From positions 558,001 through 622,000 of the forward strand of contig NZ_BLIN01000003.1 of assembly GCF_009811555.1 (NCBI RefSeq): 64,000 nt of DNA, written 5' to 3'. The stretch is from Streptomyces caniferus (lineage in GTDB: Bacteria; Actinomycetota; Actinomycetes; Streptomycetales; Streptomycetaceae). The first letter of the stretch is position 1, and the number at the start of each line of letters is the position of its first letter. The translations under genes and the position numbers were made by a program. Under the pieces are notes generated by a model. It was not told the origin of the DNA and ran no database searches. It saw only the letters and a program-made list of their open reading frames with translations. Below are positions 26,281 to 35,368 of the stretch, in pieces.

Positions 26281-27135
26281 TCAGCCGACGCTGAACGCGC
26301 CCTCGGGCGGCACCGGGGACGCCACCGCCTCGGCATCGCGCACCGGGACCGCGTCCGCGATCAGCCGCCGCAGCGCCCCACCCTGCTCGACCCGGGCCGG
26401 GAACGCATCGCCGGCCGTCCGCCGGGCCAGCGCGGCGATCGGGAGCGGTGCGCGCGAGGCGAGCAGCACGGCGTTGCCGAACCGGCGGCCGCGCAGCACC
26501 GAGGGCTCGGCGATCAGTGCGAGATGTTCGAAGGCCGTGGCGAAATTGGCGAGTTGGCCGCGCAGGAAGCCGAACGGCGCGCCGTCCGCGAGGTTCGCGG
26601 CGTAGCAGCCGTCCGGTCGCAGCACCCGGGCCGCGGCCTGCGCGTACTCGACGGAAGTGAGATGCGCGGGGACCCGCGAGCCGCCGAAGACGTCCGCCAC
26701 GATGACATCGGCGCTGCCCTCCGGCGCCGCCTCCAGCGCCGTACGGGCGTCCTCGGCGTGCACCGTGATCCCGCGGTCGCCGGGCAGTGGCAGATGTTCC
26801 GTCACCAGGGCGAGCAGTCCGCGGTCGGCTTCGACGACGTCCTGCCGGGAGTGCGGACGGCAGGCGGCGAGATAGCGCGGCAGGGTCAGCGCCCCGCCGC
26901 CCAGGTGCAGCACATCGAGCGGCCGTCCCGGGGCGGCCACCTCGTCCAGGACGTATGCCAGCCGGCGCACATACTCGAATTCCAGGTGGTCGGGCGCGTC
27001 GAGGTCCACGTACGACTGGGGCGCGCCGTCCACCGTGAGCAGCCAGGCGCGCGGCCGGTCGACGTCCGGCAACAGCTTGGCCGTGCCGCAGTCCACGGTC
27101 CGGATGACGGGTATCGGCTCGGGTGCTTCGTCCAC
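26281..27135 (-). CDS. Spermidine synthase-like methyltransferase-fold protein
   Basis: 284 residues. The nucleotide-binding loop reads LDVLHLGGGALTLPRYLAA, followed by VVEADRGLL and HAEDARTAL. The usual aminopropyltransferase DDS/DAY catalytic segment is DVFGGSRVPAHLTSVEY here, so the first acidic residue is kept but the second is changed. Such SpeE-like orphan proteins are frequent in actinobacteria and their substrate is unknown; polyamine synthesis should not be assumed. The frame starts MDEAPEPIPVIR. It may share a leftward transcript with the patatin gene 78 bases upstream. Confidence 0.8.
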   Translation of the reverse strand: MDEAPEPIPVIRTVDCGTAKLLPDVDRPRAWLLTVDGAPQSYVDLDAPDHLEFEYVRRLAYVLDEVAAPGRPLDVLHLGGGALTLPRYLAACRPHSRQDVVEADRGLLALVTEHLPLPGDRGITVHAEDARTALEAAPEGSADVIVADVFGGSRVPAHLTSVEYAQAAARVLRPDGCYAANLADGAPFGFLRGQLANFATAFEHLALIAEPSVLRGRRFGNAVLLASRAPLPIAALARRTAGDAFPARVEQGGALRRLIADAVPVRDAEAVASPVPPEGAFSVG

Positions 27136-27213
27136 CGTCCCATTGTGCCGGTGCGGCGACGGTGCCCGGTCCCGGCCGCCACGGCCCCCGGCCGCCGGTC
27201 CGGCCGGGCCCGG

Positions 27214-28059
27214 TCACTCCGACCACACCTGCCGGATCCGCGCCGCCTCGGCTGCCGCCTGCCGGCGCCCCGCGCGGGCCGCGTCCGCGCGCTTGGCGGG
27301 GTCCAGGACGTTGCGGCCGAACGCCGACCGGGCCGCGCGGTCGGGGGTGAGCACGCAGACCCGGGCGCCCCGGCGGGCCAGTTGCTCCGCCTGCGCCCGC
27401 GGTCCGGCGATCGGCCCACCACTGGCCGCCATCGGCGCGACGATCACCACCCGGCCGTATCCGGCGGCCAGATCGGCGTTGGCGCTGGAGTGCACCCCGC
27501 CGTCGATCCACCGGGTGCCGTCGATGGTGACCGGCGGATAGATGCCGGGGACCGCACAGCTCGCACCCACCGCGTCGAGCAGCCCCACCCCGCTGGTGTC
27601 GTCGAAGGCGGTGCGCTGTCCCGTCGCGGCGTCCACCGCAGTGATCAGCAGTCGGCGGGCCGGCCAGTCGGTGAGGTTCAGGGTCCGGGCGATCACCGTG
27701 CGCTGTTCCGCCTCGGTGACGGTACGGGCCGCGAGCGCCAGCTTCCCCATCCGTACGCCGAAGGACAGCGTGTCCCGGGAACGCAGCGCGATGGCCGCGA
27801 AGCGGGCCAGCGCGGCCGGGCCCATACGGGCGGCCGAGCGGGTCCGCTCGGGCGCGGCGAGCTGGTGCTCGTACATCTCCTCCAGGCCGAGGTGCCGGGA
27901 GGTGAGGTGGGCGCCGACGATCGATCCGGCGGAGGTGCCGATGACGACGTCGGCATCGGCGAGGGCGAGACCCGCCTCGGCGAGACCGGCGAGCACACCG
28001 ACCTCCCAGCCGATGCCGGTGAGGCCTCCGCCGCCCAGGACCAGTGCCGTGCCCGCCAT
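27214..28059 (-). CDS. Patatin-like phospholipase
   Basis: 281 residues. All patatin elements are present: the oxyanion glycine loop VLGGGGLTGIGWE (8-20), the nucleophile elbow GTSAG (41-45, Ser43), and the catalytic Asp in WIDGG (184-188, Asp186), giving a Ser-Asp dyad. Expected to be a cytosolic or membrane-associated lipid acyl hydrolase. The ATG follows GGAGGAAG, which fixes the start despite a longer upstream frame. Confidence 0.92.
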   Translation of the reverse strand: MAGTALVLGGGGLTGIGWEVGVLAGLAEAGLALADADVVIGTSAGSIVGAHLTSRHLGLEEMYEHQLAAPERTRSAARMGPAALARFAAIALRSRDTLSFGVRMGKLALAARTVTEAEQRTVIARTLNLTDWPARRLLITAVDAATGQRTAFDDTSGVGLLDAVGASCAVPGIYPPVTIDGTRWIDGGVHSSANADLAAGYGRVVIVAPMAASGGPIAGPRAQAEQLARRGARVCVLTPDRAARSAFGRNVLDPAKRADAARAGRRQAAAEAARIRQVWSE

Positions 28060-28172
28060 CAGGCTTCCTCCGTGTCCGGCCGACCGCCCGCGCGGCGCGG
28101 TGGTGCGGCCTCGTGCCCGTTCGTCCGGGCGAGCAGTCTCGCACCCCGCGCCCCGGCCGCGACAGCGGGCGG

Positions 28173-28206
28173 CTGCGTCCGGCACCGGGAGAGGTGCCGG
28201 ACGCAG
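28173..28206 (-). terminator. Hairpin after the tuf3-like gene
   Basis: Perfect 14-bp arms at 28173-28186 and 28193-28206 with a 6-base loop, 19 bases beyond the stop at 28225. Confidence 0.8.
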
Positions 28207-28224
28207 TCCTGTGACCTGCGGTGT

Positions 28225-29397
28225 CTACTCCTCGACGGTGCGCACCGTGCCCGCGCCGACGGTGCGGCCGCCCTCACGGACGGCGAAGCCAAGGCCCCGC
28301 TCCAGCGGCACGTCCCGGCCCAGTTCGACCGACACCGTCACCGTCTCGCCGGGGCGGGCGATGCCCCGCTCGCCGAGGTCGAGGTCGCCGACCACGTCCG
28401 CGGTACGGATGTAGAACTGCGGCCGGTAGCCGGTGGACAGCGGCGTCCGACGGCCGCCCTCCTCGGTGGAGAGCACATACAGCTCCGCGGTGAAGCGGCG
28501 CCGCGGTGTGACACTGCCGGGCGCGGCGATCACATGCCCGCGGCGCACCTGGTCACGGTGCAGACCGCGCAGCAGCAGCGCGACGTTGTCCCCGGCCTCG
28601 GCGGACTCCATCGGCTTGCCGAACGTCTCCAGCCCGATGACCGTCGTCCCGGTCTCCGCGCCGAGCACCGCGACCCGGTCGCCGACCCGCACCGTGCCGC
28701 GCTCGACGGCTCCGGTGACGACCGTGCCGCGACCGGTGATGGTCAGCACGTTCTCCACCGGCAGCAGGAACGGCGCGTCGACGTACCGCTCGGGCATCGG
28801 CACATAGGTGTCGACGGCATCCAGCAGGGCGTCGATCGCCCCCGTCCAGCGCGGGTCGCCCTCCAGGGCGCGCAGCCCCGAGACCCGTACGACGGGCATG
28901 TGCTCCCCGTCGTAGCCGTGCGCGCCCAGCAGTTCGCGCACCTCCAGCTCCACCAGGTCGGCGAGCTCCGGGTCGCCGGCGTCGGCCTTGTTGAGGGCCA
29001 CGACGATGTGCCGGACGCCCACTTGCCTGGCGAGCAGCACATGCTCGGCGGTCTGCGGCATGATCCCGTCGAGGGCCGAGACGACGAGGATCGCACCGTC
29101 GAGCTGCGCCGCGCCGGTCACCATGTTCTTGATGAAGTCGGCGTGGCCTGGCATGTCGACATGCGCGTAGTGCCGGGTGTCGGTCTCGTACTCGACGTGC
29201 GAGATGTTGATGGTGATACCGCGGGCGGCCTCCTCCGGGGCCCGGTCGATCCGGTCGAAGGGCACGAACGCCCCGCTCCCCCGGTCACTGAGGACCTTCG
29301 TGATGGCCGCGGTCAGCGTGGTCTTGCCGTGGTCGACGTGGCCCATGGTGCCGATGTTCAGGTGCGGCTTGGTGCGCACGTATGCCGTCTTGGACAT
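28225..29397 (-). CDS. tuf3: Divergent elongation factor Tu (Tuf3 type)
   Basis: 390 residues, full-length with all three EF-Tu domains. G1 is GHVDHGKT (19-26) and the switch region contains [12 protein letters not shown]3 is DMPGH (81-85) where EF-Tu normally has DCPGH, and G4 is NKAD (136-139) instead of NKCD. The C-terminal domain keeps [14 protein letters not shown]. The gene stands alone, outside the str operon, and differs from the major Tuf1 at many sites, which fits the second EF-Tu of Streptomyces (tuf3). In S. coelicolor that gene is induced on stress or the stringent response. The ATG is preceded by GAGGAAG. Confidence 0.87.
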   Translation of the reverse strand: MSKTAYVRTKPHLNIGTMGHVDHGKTTLTAAITKVLSDRGSGAFVPFDRIDRAPEEAARGITINISHVEYETDTRHYAHVDMPGHADFIKNMVTGAAQLDGAILVVSALDGIMPQTAEHVLLARQVGVRHIVVALNKADAGDPELADLVELEVRELLGAHGYDGEHMPVVRVSGLRALEGDPRWTGAIDALLDAVDTYVPMPERYVDAPFLLPVENVLTITGRGTVVTGAVERGTVRVGDRVAVLGAETGTTVIGLETFGKPMESAEAGDNVALLLRGLHRDQVRRGHVIAAPGSVTPRRRFTAELYVLSTEEGGRRTPLSTGYRPQFYIRTADVVGDLDLGERGIARPGETVTVSVELGRDVPLERGLGFAVREGGRTVGAGTVRTVEE

Positions 29398-29506
29398 GGT
29401 GTTCTTCCTCGCAACAATGCGGTGAGGACGGCGACTTGGCGCCGTGGGGACCCCTGAACCCGGCCGACCCTCCCCCTGCGGGGTCCGCCGGACGATCCGG
29501 AGAGGG

Positions 29507-29668
29507 TCAGCTTCGTGCGCCGTCGGCCGCTGCGGCGGCCGGGACGGCGACCGCCGCGGCGGCGGTGACTGCGGGAACGCAGGCGGCGAAGGCCATGAGG
29601 AGATCGACGGCAGCCTTCGGCTCGTCCGCGACTGCGGACGGGAGCGGGAGGAAGGCGTACCGGAACAT
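29507..29668 (-). CDS. Possible small hydrophobic protein
   Basis: A 53-codon frame upstream of the EF-Tu gene on the same strand, reading [20 protein letters not shown] and ending in an Ala/Val-rich hydrophobic stretch. Its codons end almost entirely in G or C, as in true genes here. There is no clear ribosome binding site and no domain is recognised. It could be a leader or a chance frame in a GC-rich gap. Confidence 0.3.
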   Translation of the reverse strand: MFRYAFLPLPSAVADEPKAAVDLLMAFAACVPAVTAAAAVAVPAAAAADGARS

Positions 29669-29761
29669 GCGCCCTATGGTGCCGGGCGCCGGGTGCGGCG
29701 TCGACTGATTTATCGGCGCCCGTCCCGGGGCACCGCACGGGCCCTGGCGAGGCGTCAGGTC

Positions 29762-30466
29762 CTACAGATGCTTCATGGCCTCGCGCACCGACAAGGGGGA
29801 GAGCCGCTCGCGGTGTGCCGCCACGAAACCGCGCACCGCTTCCGGGTCCGTCTTCGCGTACTCGCGCAGCGCCCAGCCGATCGCCTTGCGGATGAAGAAG
29901 TCCCGGTGCCCGGCCTGCCGGAGGCAGTAGGCGAAGAGCCGGGCGACGTCCGTCCGCTCCTTGAAACGCAGTTGATGCAGCAGGGCGGTACGCGCCACCC
30001 AGGGGTCGTCGTCCTCGATCCAGCCGTCCATCTCCCGGGCCAGTCGCGGATCGGCGGCCACCAGGGCCCCGACGACATGGGCGGCCAGCGCGTCGACCGT
30101 GTCCCACCAGGACGTGGTCGTCACCAGCTCCCTGGCGACCGGCAGAAAGCCGGACGAGCAGCGCGGCACATGACGGCGGAGGTAATCCACCGCGAAGTGG
30201 TGGTACTCCCGCTCGCGCAGGGCCCAGCAGCGCAGCGCGACGGCCGTGCAGTCCGTCTCGTCGGGCCGGGGCAGGTCCTTGAGGATCGTGCGGTCGAGGG
30301 CGCGCCGCTCAGGGGTGGGGATACCGAGGAAGGGGCACACACCCTTGAGGTAGGCGGCGGAACCCGCGGCCCGTACGGGGTCTCCGGCCGGCGGGTACGC
30401 GGAGGTCAGCCGGGACAGGACGGTGTCGGCCAGTTCGCTCGACGGCGGTTCCGCTTTCGGGGCCAT
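29762..30466 (-). CDS. DNA alkylation repair protein (AlkD-like)
   Basis: 234 residues made of HEAT-like helical repeats. Family segments are GVPTPERR-like LGIPTPERRALDRTI, HFAVDYLRRH, and TTTSWWDTVDALAAHVVG with the Trp-Trp-Asp that recognises damaged bases in AlkD. A later DPWVARTALLHQLRFKERTD and FFIRKAIGWALREYAKTDP complete the signature. AlkD is a glycosylase for bulky alkylated bases that does not flip the base out. Divergent from the TVP38-like gene, with only 48 bases between them. Confidence 0.92.
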   Translation of the reverse strand: MAPKAEPPSSELADTVLSRLTSAYPPAGDPVRAAGSAAYLKGVCPFLGIPTPERRALDRTILKDLPRPDETDCTAVALRCWALREREYHHFAVDYLRRHVPRCSSGFLPVARELVTTTSWWDTVDALAAHVVGALVAADPRLAREMDGWIEDDDPWVARTALLHQLRFKERTDVARLFAYCLRQAGHRDFFIRKAIGWALREYAKTDPEAVRGFVAAHRERLSPLSVREAMKHL

Positions 30467-30514
30467 GCGGCAACATTACGGCTCCCCGGCACCCCGGTCG
30501 GTTACGCTCCCGGG

Positions 30515-31216
30515 ATGCTCCCGCCCGCCGCAGCGCCCGCCGGCCTCACCGCCCGCTGCACGCGCGTGCTGTTCTCCCCCTGGGCCCGGCTGGGCCTGCT
30601 GCTGACCCTGCTGGCCTGCGGCGCGGCCATGACACTGTGGTGGCAGCCGCAGCATCTGCTGACCGACGCCCGGCCCGCCCAGCTGACCGGCCCCACCGCC
30701 CTGGTCGTCTTCGCGCTCGCATACGCCGCCTGCACCACCGTTTTCGTCCCGCGTCCGGTCCTCAATCTCGCGGCCGGAGCCCTCTTCGGCAGCCAGGCCG
30801 GGACGGCCACGGCGCTCGCCGGCACGGTACTGGGCGCCGGGCTGACGTTCGGCCTCGGCCGGCTGCTCGGACAGGACGCCCTGCGTCCGTTGCTGCGCGC
30901 CCGCTGGCTGACGGCCGCCGACCGGCAGTTGAGCGAGCACGGCTTCCGGTCCATGGTGGTGATCCGGCTCCTTCCCGGCCTGCCGTTCTGCGCCATGAAC
31001 TACTGCGCCGCGGTCTCCCGCATGGGCTGGGTCCCCTACCTCGTCGCGACGGCACTCGGCAGCATCCCGAACACCGCGGCCTACGCCGTGGCCGGCGCAC
31101 GGGCTTCGACGCCCACCTCACCCGTGTTCCTCCTGGCCATGGGCTTCATCGCCGTGAGTGCTCTGGGCGCGCTGGCGGTGGCGTGGTGCAAGCGCAAGGC
31201 GTTGCGCGGACGCTGA
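30515..31216 (+). CDS. TVP38/TMEM64-family membrane protein
   Basis: 233 residues with about 5-6 hydrophobic segments. The VTT-domain features are FVPRPVLNLAAGALFGSQAG, the helix GLTFGLGRLLG and VVIRLLPGLPFCAMNYCAAV, the last with the conserved R-L-P-x-x-P core. It belongs to the same superfamily as DedA and is probably involved in lipid transport across the bilayer. The ~240 bases to uppP contain no gene. Confidence 0.87.
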   Translation: MLPPAAAPAGLTARCTRVLFSPWARLGLLLTLLACGAAMTLWWQPQHLLTDARPAQLTGPTALVVFALAYAACTTVFVPRPVLNLAAGALFGSQAGTATALAGTVLGAGLTFGLGRLLGQDALRPLLRARWLTAADRQLSEHGFRSMVVIRLLPGLPFCAMNYCAAVSRMGWVPYLVATALGSIPNTAAYAVAGARASTPTSPVFLLAMGFIAVSALGALAVAWCKRKALRGR

Positions 31217-31453
31217 CGGCGGTTCGGGCTCCGTTACGGCGTCGGTTCAGCGTGGCTCCGGCGAGCGAGAGATGCTGGCCCGCGACGGCCACGGGACGGG
31301 CGGACGCGATACGTCCAGGACCCTTTGGCCGCCCGTACATCTTCGAACGTTACGCTGCCCCCTGTCGGCGATGATCCGCATCCGCCACCACCGTCCGTTT
31401 TCTCCCCTCTTGCGCAGGTCAGCGCTTGACCACCCTTGGATAGCGTATTTTCC

Positions 31454-32326
31454 ATGTCTTGGTTTGAATCCTTCGTCCTCGGACTCGTCCAAGGGCTGAC
31501 CGAGTTCCTCCCGATCTCCTCCAGTGCGCACCTCCGCCTGACCGCGGCGTTCGCGGGCTGGCAGGACCCCGGTGCGGCGTTCACCGCCATCACCCAGATC
31601 GGCACCGAAGCGGCCGTCATCATCTACTTCCGCAAGGACATCGGGCGGATCATCTCGGCCTGGAGCCGCTCGCTCTTCAACCGGGAGCTGCGACACGATC
31701 ACGACGCCCAGATGGGCTGGCTGGTGATCGTGGGCTCGATCCCGATCGGCGTCCTGGGCATCACGCTCAAGGACGCCATCGAGGGCCCGTTCCGCGATCT
31801 GCGGCTGATCGCCACCACCCTCATCGTGATGGGCGTGGTCCTCGGCATCGCCGACCGGCTGGCCGCCCGCGACGAGACCGGCGGCCGGCACCAGGCCGCC
31901 AAACAGCGCAAGTCGCTCACGGACCTCAGCGTCAAGGACGGTCTGCTGTACGGCGTCTGCCAGGCCATGGCCCTCATCCCCGGCGTCTCGCGCTCCGGCG
32001 CCACGATCAGCGGCGGCCTCCTGATGGGCTACACCCGCGAATCCGCGGCCCGTTACTCCTTCCTCCTCGCCATCCCGGCGGTCCTGGCCTCCGGCGTCTA
32101 CGAACTCAAGGACGCGGGCGAGGGCCACGTCGCCTGGGGCCCCACCCTCTTCGCCACGCTCATCGCCTTCGTCGTCGGCTATGCCGTCATCGCATGGTTC
32201 ATGAAGTTCATCTCCAACAAGTCCTTCATGCCCTTCGTCATCTACCGCATCCTGCTGGGCATAGCCCTGTTCGCCCTGGTCGCGGCGGGGACACTGTCGC
32301 CACATGCGGGGGAATCGGCGGGCTGA
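31454..32326 (+). CDS. uppP: Undecaprenyl-diphosphatase UppP (BacA)
   Basis: 290 residues with about 8 transmembrane segments. The two active-site regions are GLVQGLTEFLPISSSAHL near the N terminus and IPGVSRSGATISGGLL in the middle. The enzyme dephosphorylates undecaprenyl diphosphate on the outer face of the membrane and recycles the lipid carrier for peptidoglycan synthesis. It also gives low-level bacitracin tolerance. The ATG at 31454 (MSWFESFVLG) is preferred to an ATG 18 bases upstream. A very strong hairpin follows the gene. Confidence 0.95.
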   Translation: MSWFESFVLGLVQGLTEFLPISSSAHLRLTAAFAGWQDPGAAFTAITQIGTEAAVIIYFRKDIGRIISAWSRSLFNRELRHDHDAQMGWLVIVGSIPIGVLGITLKDAIEGPFRDLRLIATTLIVMGVVLGIADRLAARDETGGRHQAAKQRKSLTDLSVKDGLLYGVCQAMALIPGVSRSGATISGGLLMGYTRESAARYSFLLAIPAVLASGVYELKDAGEGHVAWGPTLFATLIAFVVGYAVIAWFMKFISNKSFMPFVIYRILLGIALFALVAAGTLSPHAGESAG

Positions 32327-32382
32327 GAGGGCGGAGCCCTTCCTCGCCTTCGGCGCCCCCGTGCGCGCCTGCCGCCCGGCCT

Positions 32383-32436
32383 GATCACGAGGGGCTGCCC
32401 GGACCTGAGGTCAGGTCCGGGCAGCCCCTCGTGATC
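32383..32436. terminator. Perfect 26-bp inverted repeat between convergent genes
   Basis: Arms of 26 bases at 32383-32408 and 32411-32436 are exact reverse complements with 2 bases between them. It sits between the 3' ends of uppP (+) and a secreted-protein gene (-), so it is most simply a bidirectional terminator, although it is unusually long and perfect. Confidence 0.8.
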
Positions 32437-32532
32437 GGCGGGAGCACCTCGCCGTCCGCCATGTGGCGACTGCCGCACCGAGTGCCACCAGGACGCATCA
32501 ATTCCTCTGCGCCGAACGGGACCGACAGGCGG

Positions 32533-32928
32533 TCAGGGGATCAGTACGCAGTGGTTCTCGATGACCCTGCCACTGCGGTCCAGACCGCCGCAGACGGCCA
32601 ACCGCGGATACGCCCTGATCTCGCGGTTGACGACGAACCGCCACCGCGACACACCGGCCTTGCTGTTCCGGTAATCGCCCACGAAGGCGCGCAACGTCCC
32701 CGGCAGTCCGTCCCTCGTCGTGACGGTGATGTCCTGGACGTAGTCGCGCCCCTGATAGGCCGTGGCCACGCAGATGTAGGTGCCGCACGTGGACTTGACC
32801 TCGGCGCTCGCCGGCGCTGCGGTCACCAGCCCCGCGCCACTGACCACGGCGAGGACAGCCGAGACCGTCGCCGCTCGTCGCCGCGCAGTCGTCACCGGCC
32901 GAACCATCTCTTGGCGCGCGTACCTCAC
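32533..32928 (-). CDS. Secreted hypothetical protein
   Basis: 131 residues starting at a GTG after AGGGGGG. The N terminus is a Sec signal peptide with a basic TTARRRAAT region, a hydrophobic core and an APASA cleavage site near residue 42. The mature ~89 residues have four Cys (in STCGTYICVAT, AVCGG and ENHCVLIP), likely two disulfides, and a strand-rich pattern. No known family is recognised. Confidence 0.7.
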   Translation of the reverse strand: MRYARQEMVRPVTTARRRAATVSAVLAVVSGAGLVTAAPASAEVKSTCGTYICVATAYQGRDYVQDITVTTRDGLPGTLRAFVGDYRNSKAGVSRWRFVVNREIRAYPRLAVCGGLDRSGRVIENHCVLIP

Positions 32929-33209
32929 GAGACCCCCCTTGGCTGCCTGCGTCGGCTGACTGCACCGCTACGCACACTGTCGCGGGACCGCACGGATTCG
33001 GCAAGTAGTCAGGGAATCACGGAGCGCTATGCGGCGCCGGGCGACGGACTCTTCCCTGTCCGCTCGATCATCGCGCCGCAGAACGGTCGTCATGACCGGG
33101 CCGTCCTGTGCTGCGCGTACCTTCTCGGCCCGGCACACGCACGGGCGGGCGGGCTGACTGGCTGCCTGGCTGGCTGTTGGGCGCCCCGCTGGTGACGAGG
33201 TGGCCGCCG

Positions 33210-34148
33210 TCAGCGATAGCCGGTGTCATCGGCGGGGAGCCCGGGGTCCTGGACCTCGACGACGTAGCGCCAGCAGTCCGGCCGGGTGCCGTCGGTGTCG
33301 GTGAACCCGTAGAGAGGGGCGAGTTGGCCGCTGGAGACGACGGTGCCCGTCCAGCGCGCGACGTCCGGATCGGCGGCGAGGGCCACCACTGCCCGCGCGA
33401 CATAGACCGGGGATTCGGCGATGCAGAAATGCGGGACACGGGCGGTCGCCTCCCGCCAGTTGTCCTCGGTCACACCGAAGGCCTCGAGCATCTTCTCCGA
33501 GCGCAGCCAGCCGGGCGTCACGGCGACGGCTGCTCCTCGGTGCGGGGCGAGTTCATGGCTCTGGGCCAGGGTCATCCGTGCTACCGCGGCCTTGACCAGG
33601 TCGTAGTAGAAGCCCTCGTGGTGGCGGTAGGCGGCGTTGTACTCCGCGGTGCCGTCGGTCATCTCGATCACCAGCCCGCCGGGGCGGCGGATGAGCAGCG
33701 GCAGTGCGTGGTGGCTGGTGATCGCGTGGGTGTCGATGCCCATGCGCAGCATCCGCAGGCCGCCGGTGAGGTCGTGCTCCCAGAGGGTGGTGCCGAACTG
33801 GGCGTAGGCGTCGCCGCCGAAGATGTCGTTGACGAGGATGTCGAGGCGGCCGTGGTCCCGGTCGATGCGCCGGACGAGGTCGCCGACCTGATCGCTGTCG
33901 AGGTGGTCCACCCGCAGGGCCGTGCCGGTGCCCCCGGCCTCGGTGATCAGTTCACCGGTCTTCTCGATCGTCTCCGGCCGGTTGATCTCCGAACGGCCCG
34001 TGGTCCGGCTGCTGCGTCCGGTGGCGTAGACGACGGCACCGGCGCGGGCGAGTTCCACCGCGATCGCGCGCCCGGCGCCTCGCGTGGCACCGGCGACCAG
34101 CGCGACCTTCCCGTCGAGCGCGCCGGCCCGCGCCTCGTCCCTCGTCAC
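33210..34148 (-). CDS. SDR-family oxidoreductase
   Basis: 312 residues. The Rossmann motif is GATRGAG (20-26) and the catalytic pair is YDLVK (Tyr182, Lys186). The conserved NNAG is changed to NDIFGG (107-112), and the serine of the catalytic triad is replaced by Thr in IEMTDGTAEY. This variant pattern is seen in the actinobacterial SDRs with long C-terminal tails. The substrate is unknown. The 281 bases beyond the stop toward 32928 hold no gene. Confidence 0.83.
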   Translation of the reverse strand: MTRDEARAGALDGKVALVAGATRGAGRAIAVELARAGAVVYATGRSSRTTGRSEINRPETIEKTGELITEAGGTGTALRVDHLDSDQVGDLVRRIDRDHGRLDILVNDIFGGDAYAQFGTTLWEHDLTGGLRMLRMGIDTHAITSHHALPLLIRRPGGLVIEMTDGTAEYNAAYRHHEGFYYDLVKAAVARMTLAQSHELAPHRGAAVAVTPGWLRSEKMLEAFGVTEDNWREATARVPHFCIAESPVYVARAVVALAADPDVARWTGTVVSSGQLAPLYGFTDTDGTRPDCWRYVVEVQDPGLPADDTGYR

Positions 34149-34273
34149 GGCCTCGGTCTGCTCCCTTCTCCTCGCCCCCGCTCAGGATTCCCGGCGGGGA
34201 CGGTTCGCCCTCACCAGGCCCGGTGACGGCCGGCGGGGCAGAGTTCGTACGTAGCGCAAGTGAGCGTGTCCGG

Positions 34274-35131
34274 TCAGGAACTGAGGTGATATTGGGCCCA
34301 GGGCTGGTGGGCCGGTGCGGAGTCCTCATGGGAGGGCGCGAGGGTCCCCCAGGGGGCGAGAGCGTTGTCCCATTCCGAGGCCAGGGCGGCCATGTCCGGG
34401 ACGGACTCGGTGGACGGCATGGTGCCGGTGTGCCAGGCGGACGCCATCGGGTGCCCTGAGGGCGCCGCGTTCCAGGAGGCCGTCTGCTGTGCGGGGATGG
34501 TGTATTCGGACTCGTGCACATCGCCGGGGCCGCGCCGGTGGCGCCCCAAAGGGTTCTCCGCCGGGCCGGGGTAGAAACGCCCCTGTGCGGAGAGTTGTTG
34601 GGCACGGGTGACCAGGCGGGTGAGGTCGAGCCCGAACTCGGCGGCGAGTTCGCGCAGATCCACGCCGGTCTGCCAACTGCCGATGAGTACCGCGTCCATG
34701 GCCGGGGACCAGGTCTGTTCCGCCGCCCCCGTGCCGGCACCGTCGCGGGGCAGGCCGGTGGGGCGGGTTCCGGCAGGGGGGTTCTGGTGGGAATATTCGG
34801 CGGCGGGATCGGGCGCCGGCGGGGCCTCCTCCGGCTCCCGCGGCGGCGCGGCCGGAGTGGCCGTCGCCAGCAGCTCCTCGGCGACGGCGCGGGCATCGTC
34901 CTTGCCCACCGTGCGCCGGGCGATCCGCACTTCGCGTTCGTTCAAACCGAACAGACCGGCCACCGCGCCGGTACTGCCCACCGTCACCGCAAATGCCGCC
35001 AAAACCCTCGACCGGTCCGCCTGCGCCTCGTCAAGCCTGGCCTGCGCCTCGCGCACCCGCTCATCGCCCAGACAAAACGCTTCTGCCAGCACGGCGTTGC
35101 GGTCCCACAACTCTCTAGGATCCATACCCAT
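34274..35131 (-). CDS. Hypothetical protein, possible nucleic acid-binding
   Basis: 285 residues. The N terminus is helical (ELWDRNAVLAEAFCLGDERV, then a charged helix rich in Ala/Glu/Gln). A segment AGLFGLNEREVRIARRTVGK resembles an HTH such as those in sigma-70 region 4. A Pro-rich linker follows at about 95-125, then a second helical module (AVLIGSWQTGVDLRELAAEF), and the last 80 residues are low complexity. Two weak HTH-like modules suggest a regulatory or DNA-contacting role, but the family is not recognised. Start at the first of two close ATGs. Confidence 0.6.
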   Translation of the reverse strand: MGMDPRELWDRNAVLAEAFCLGDERVREAQARLDEAQADRSRVLAAFAVTVGSTGAVAGLFGLNEREVRIARRTVGKDDARAVAEELLATATPAAPPREPEEAPPAPDPAAEYSHQNPPAGTRPTGLPRDGAGTGAAEQTWSPAMDAVLIGSWQTGVDLRELAAEFGLDLTRLVTRAQQLSAQGRFYPGPAENPLGRHRRGPGDVHESEYTIPAQQTASWNAAPSGHPMASAWHTGTMPSTESVPDMAALASEWDNALAPWGTLAPSHEDSAPAHQPWAQYHLSS

Positions 35132-35368
35132 TCAACGGCGCTTGGGCAGAGGTGTCCCGATCTGGCTCAGCAAAGCACCCCAAAGCACCCATCGAACCAC
35201 CAGATGAAAATCACCCCGGTGCGCGCCCCTCGATCGCCCTCGTCCTGGTCGGGATGTCATATTCCCTGGTCACGCGTCCGCGTAAATACTCAACCCGGAT
35301 TGTCGGTGCCGTGGGCTACTGTCATGATCGATGACACTTTCATCGTTCCATGTGTTCTTGGGGGGACC

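Noticed and set aside
29382..29708. 108-codon rightward frame upstream of the EF-Tu gene
   Set aside because: It starts inside the EF-Tu gene on the opposite strand and reads as low-complexity Ala/Gly. The opposite-strand 53-codon frame is a better, though weak, candidate.
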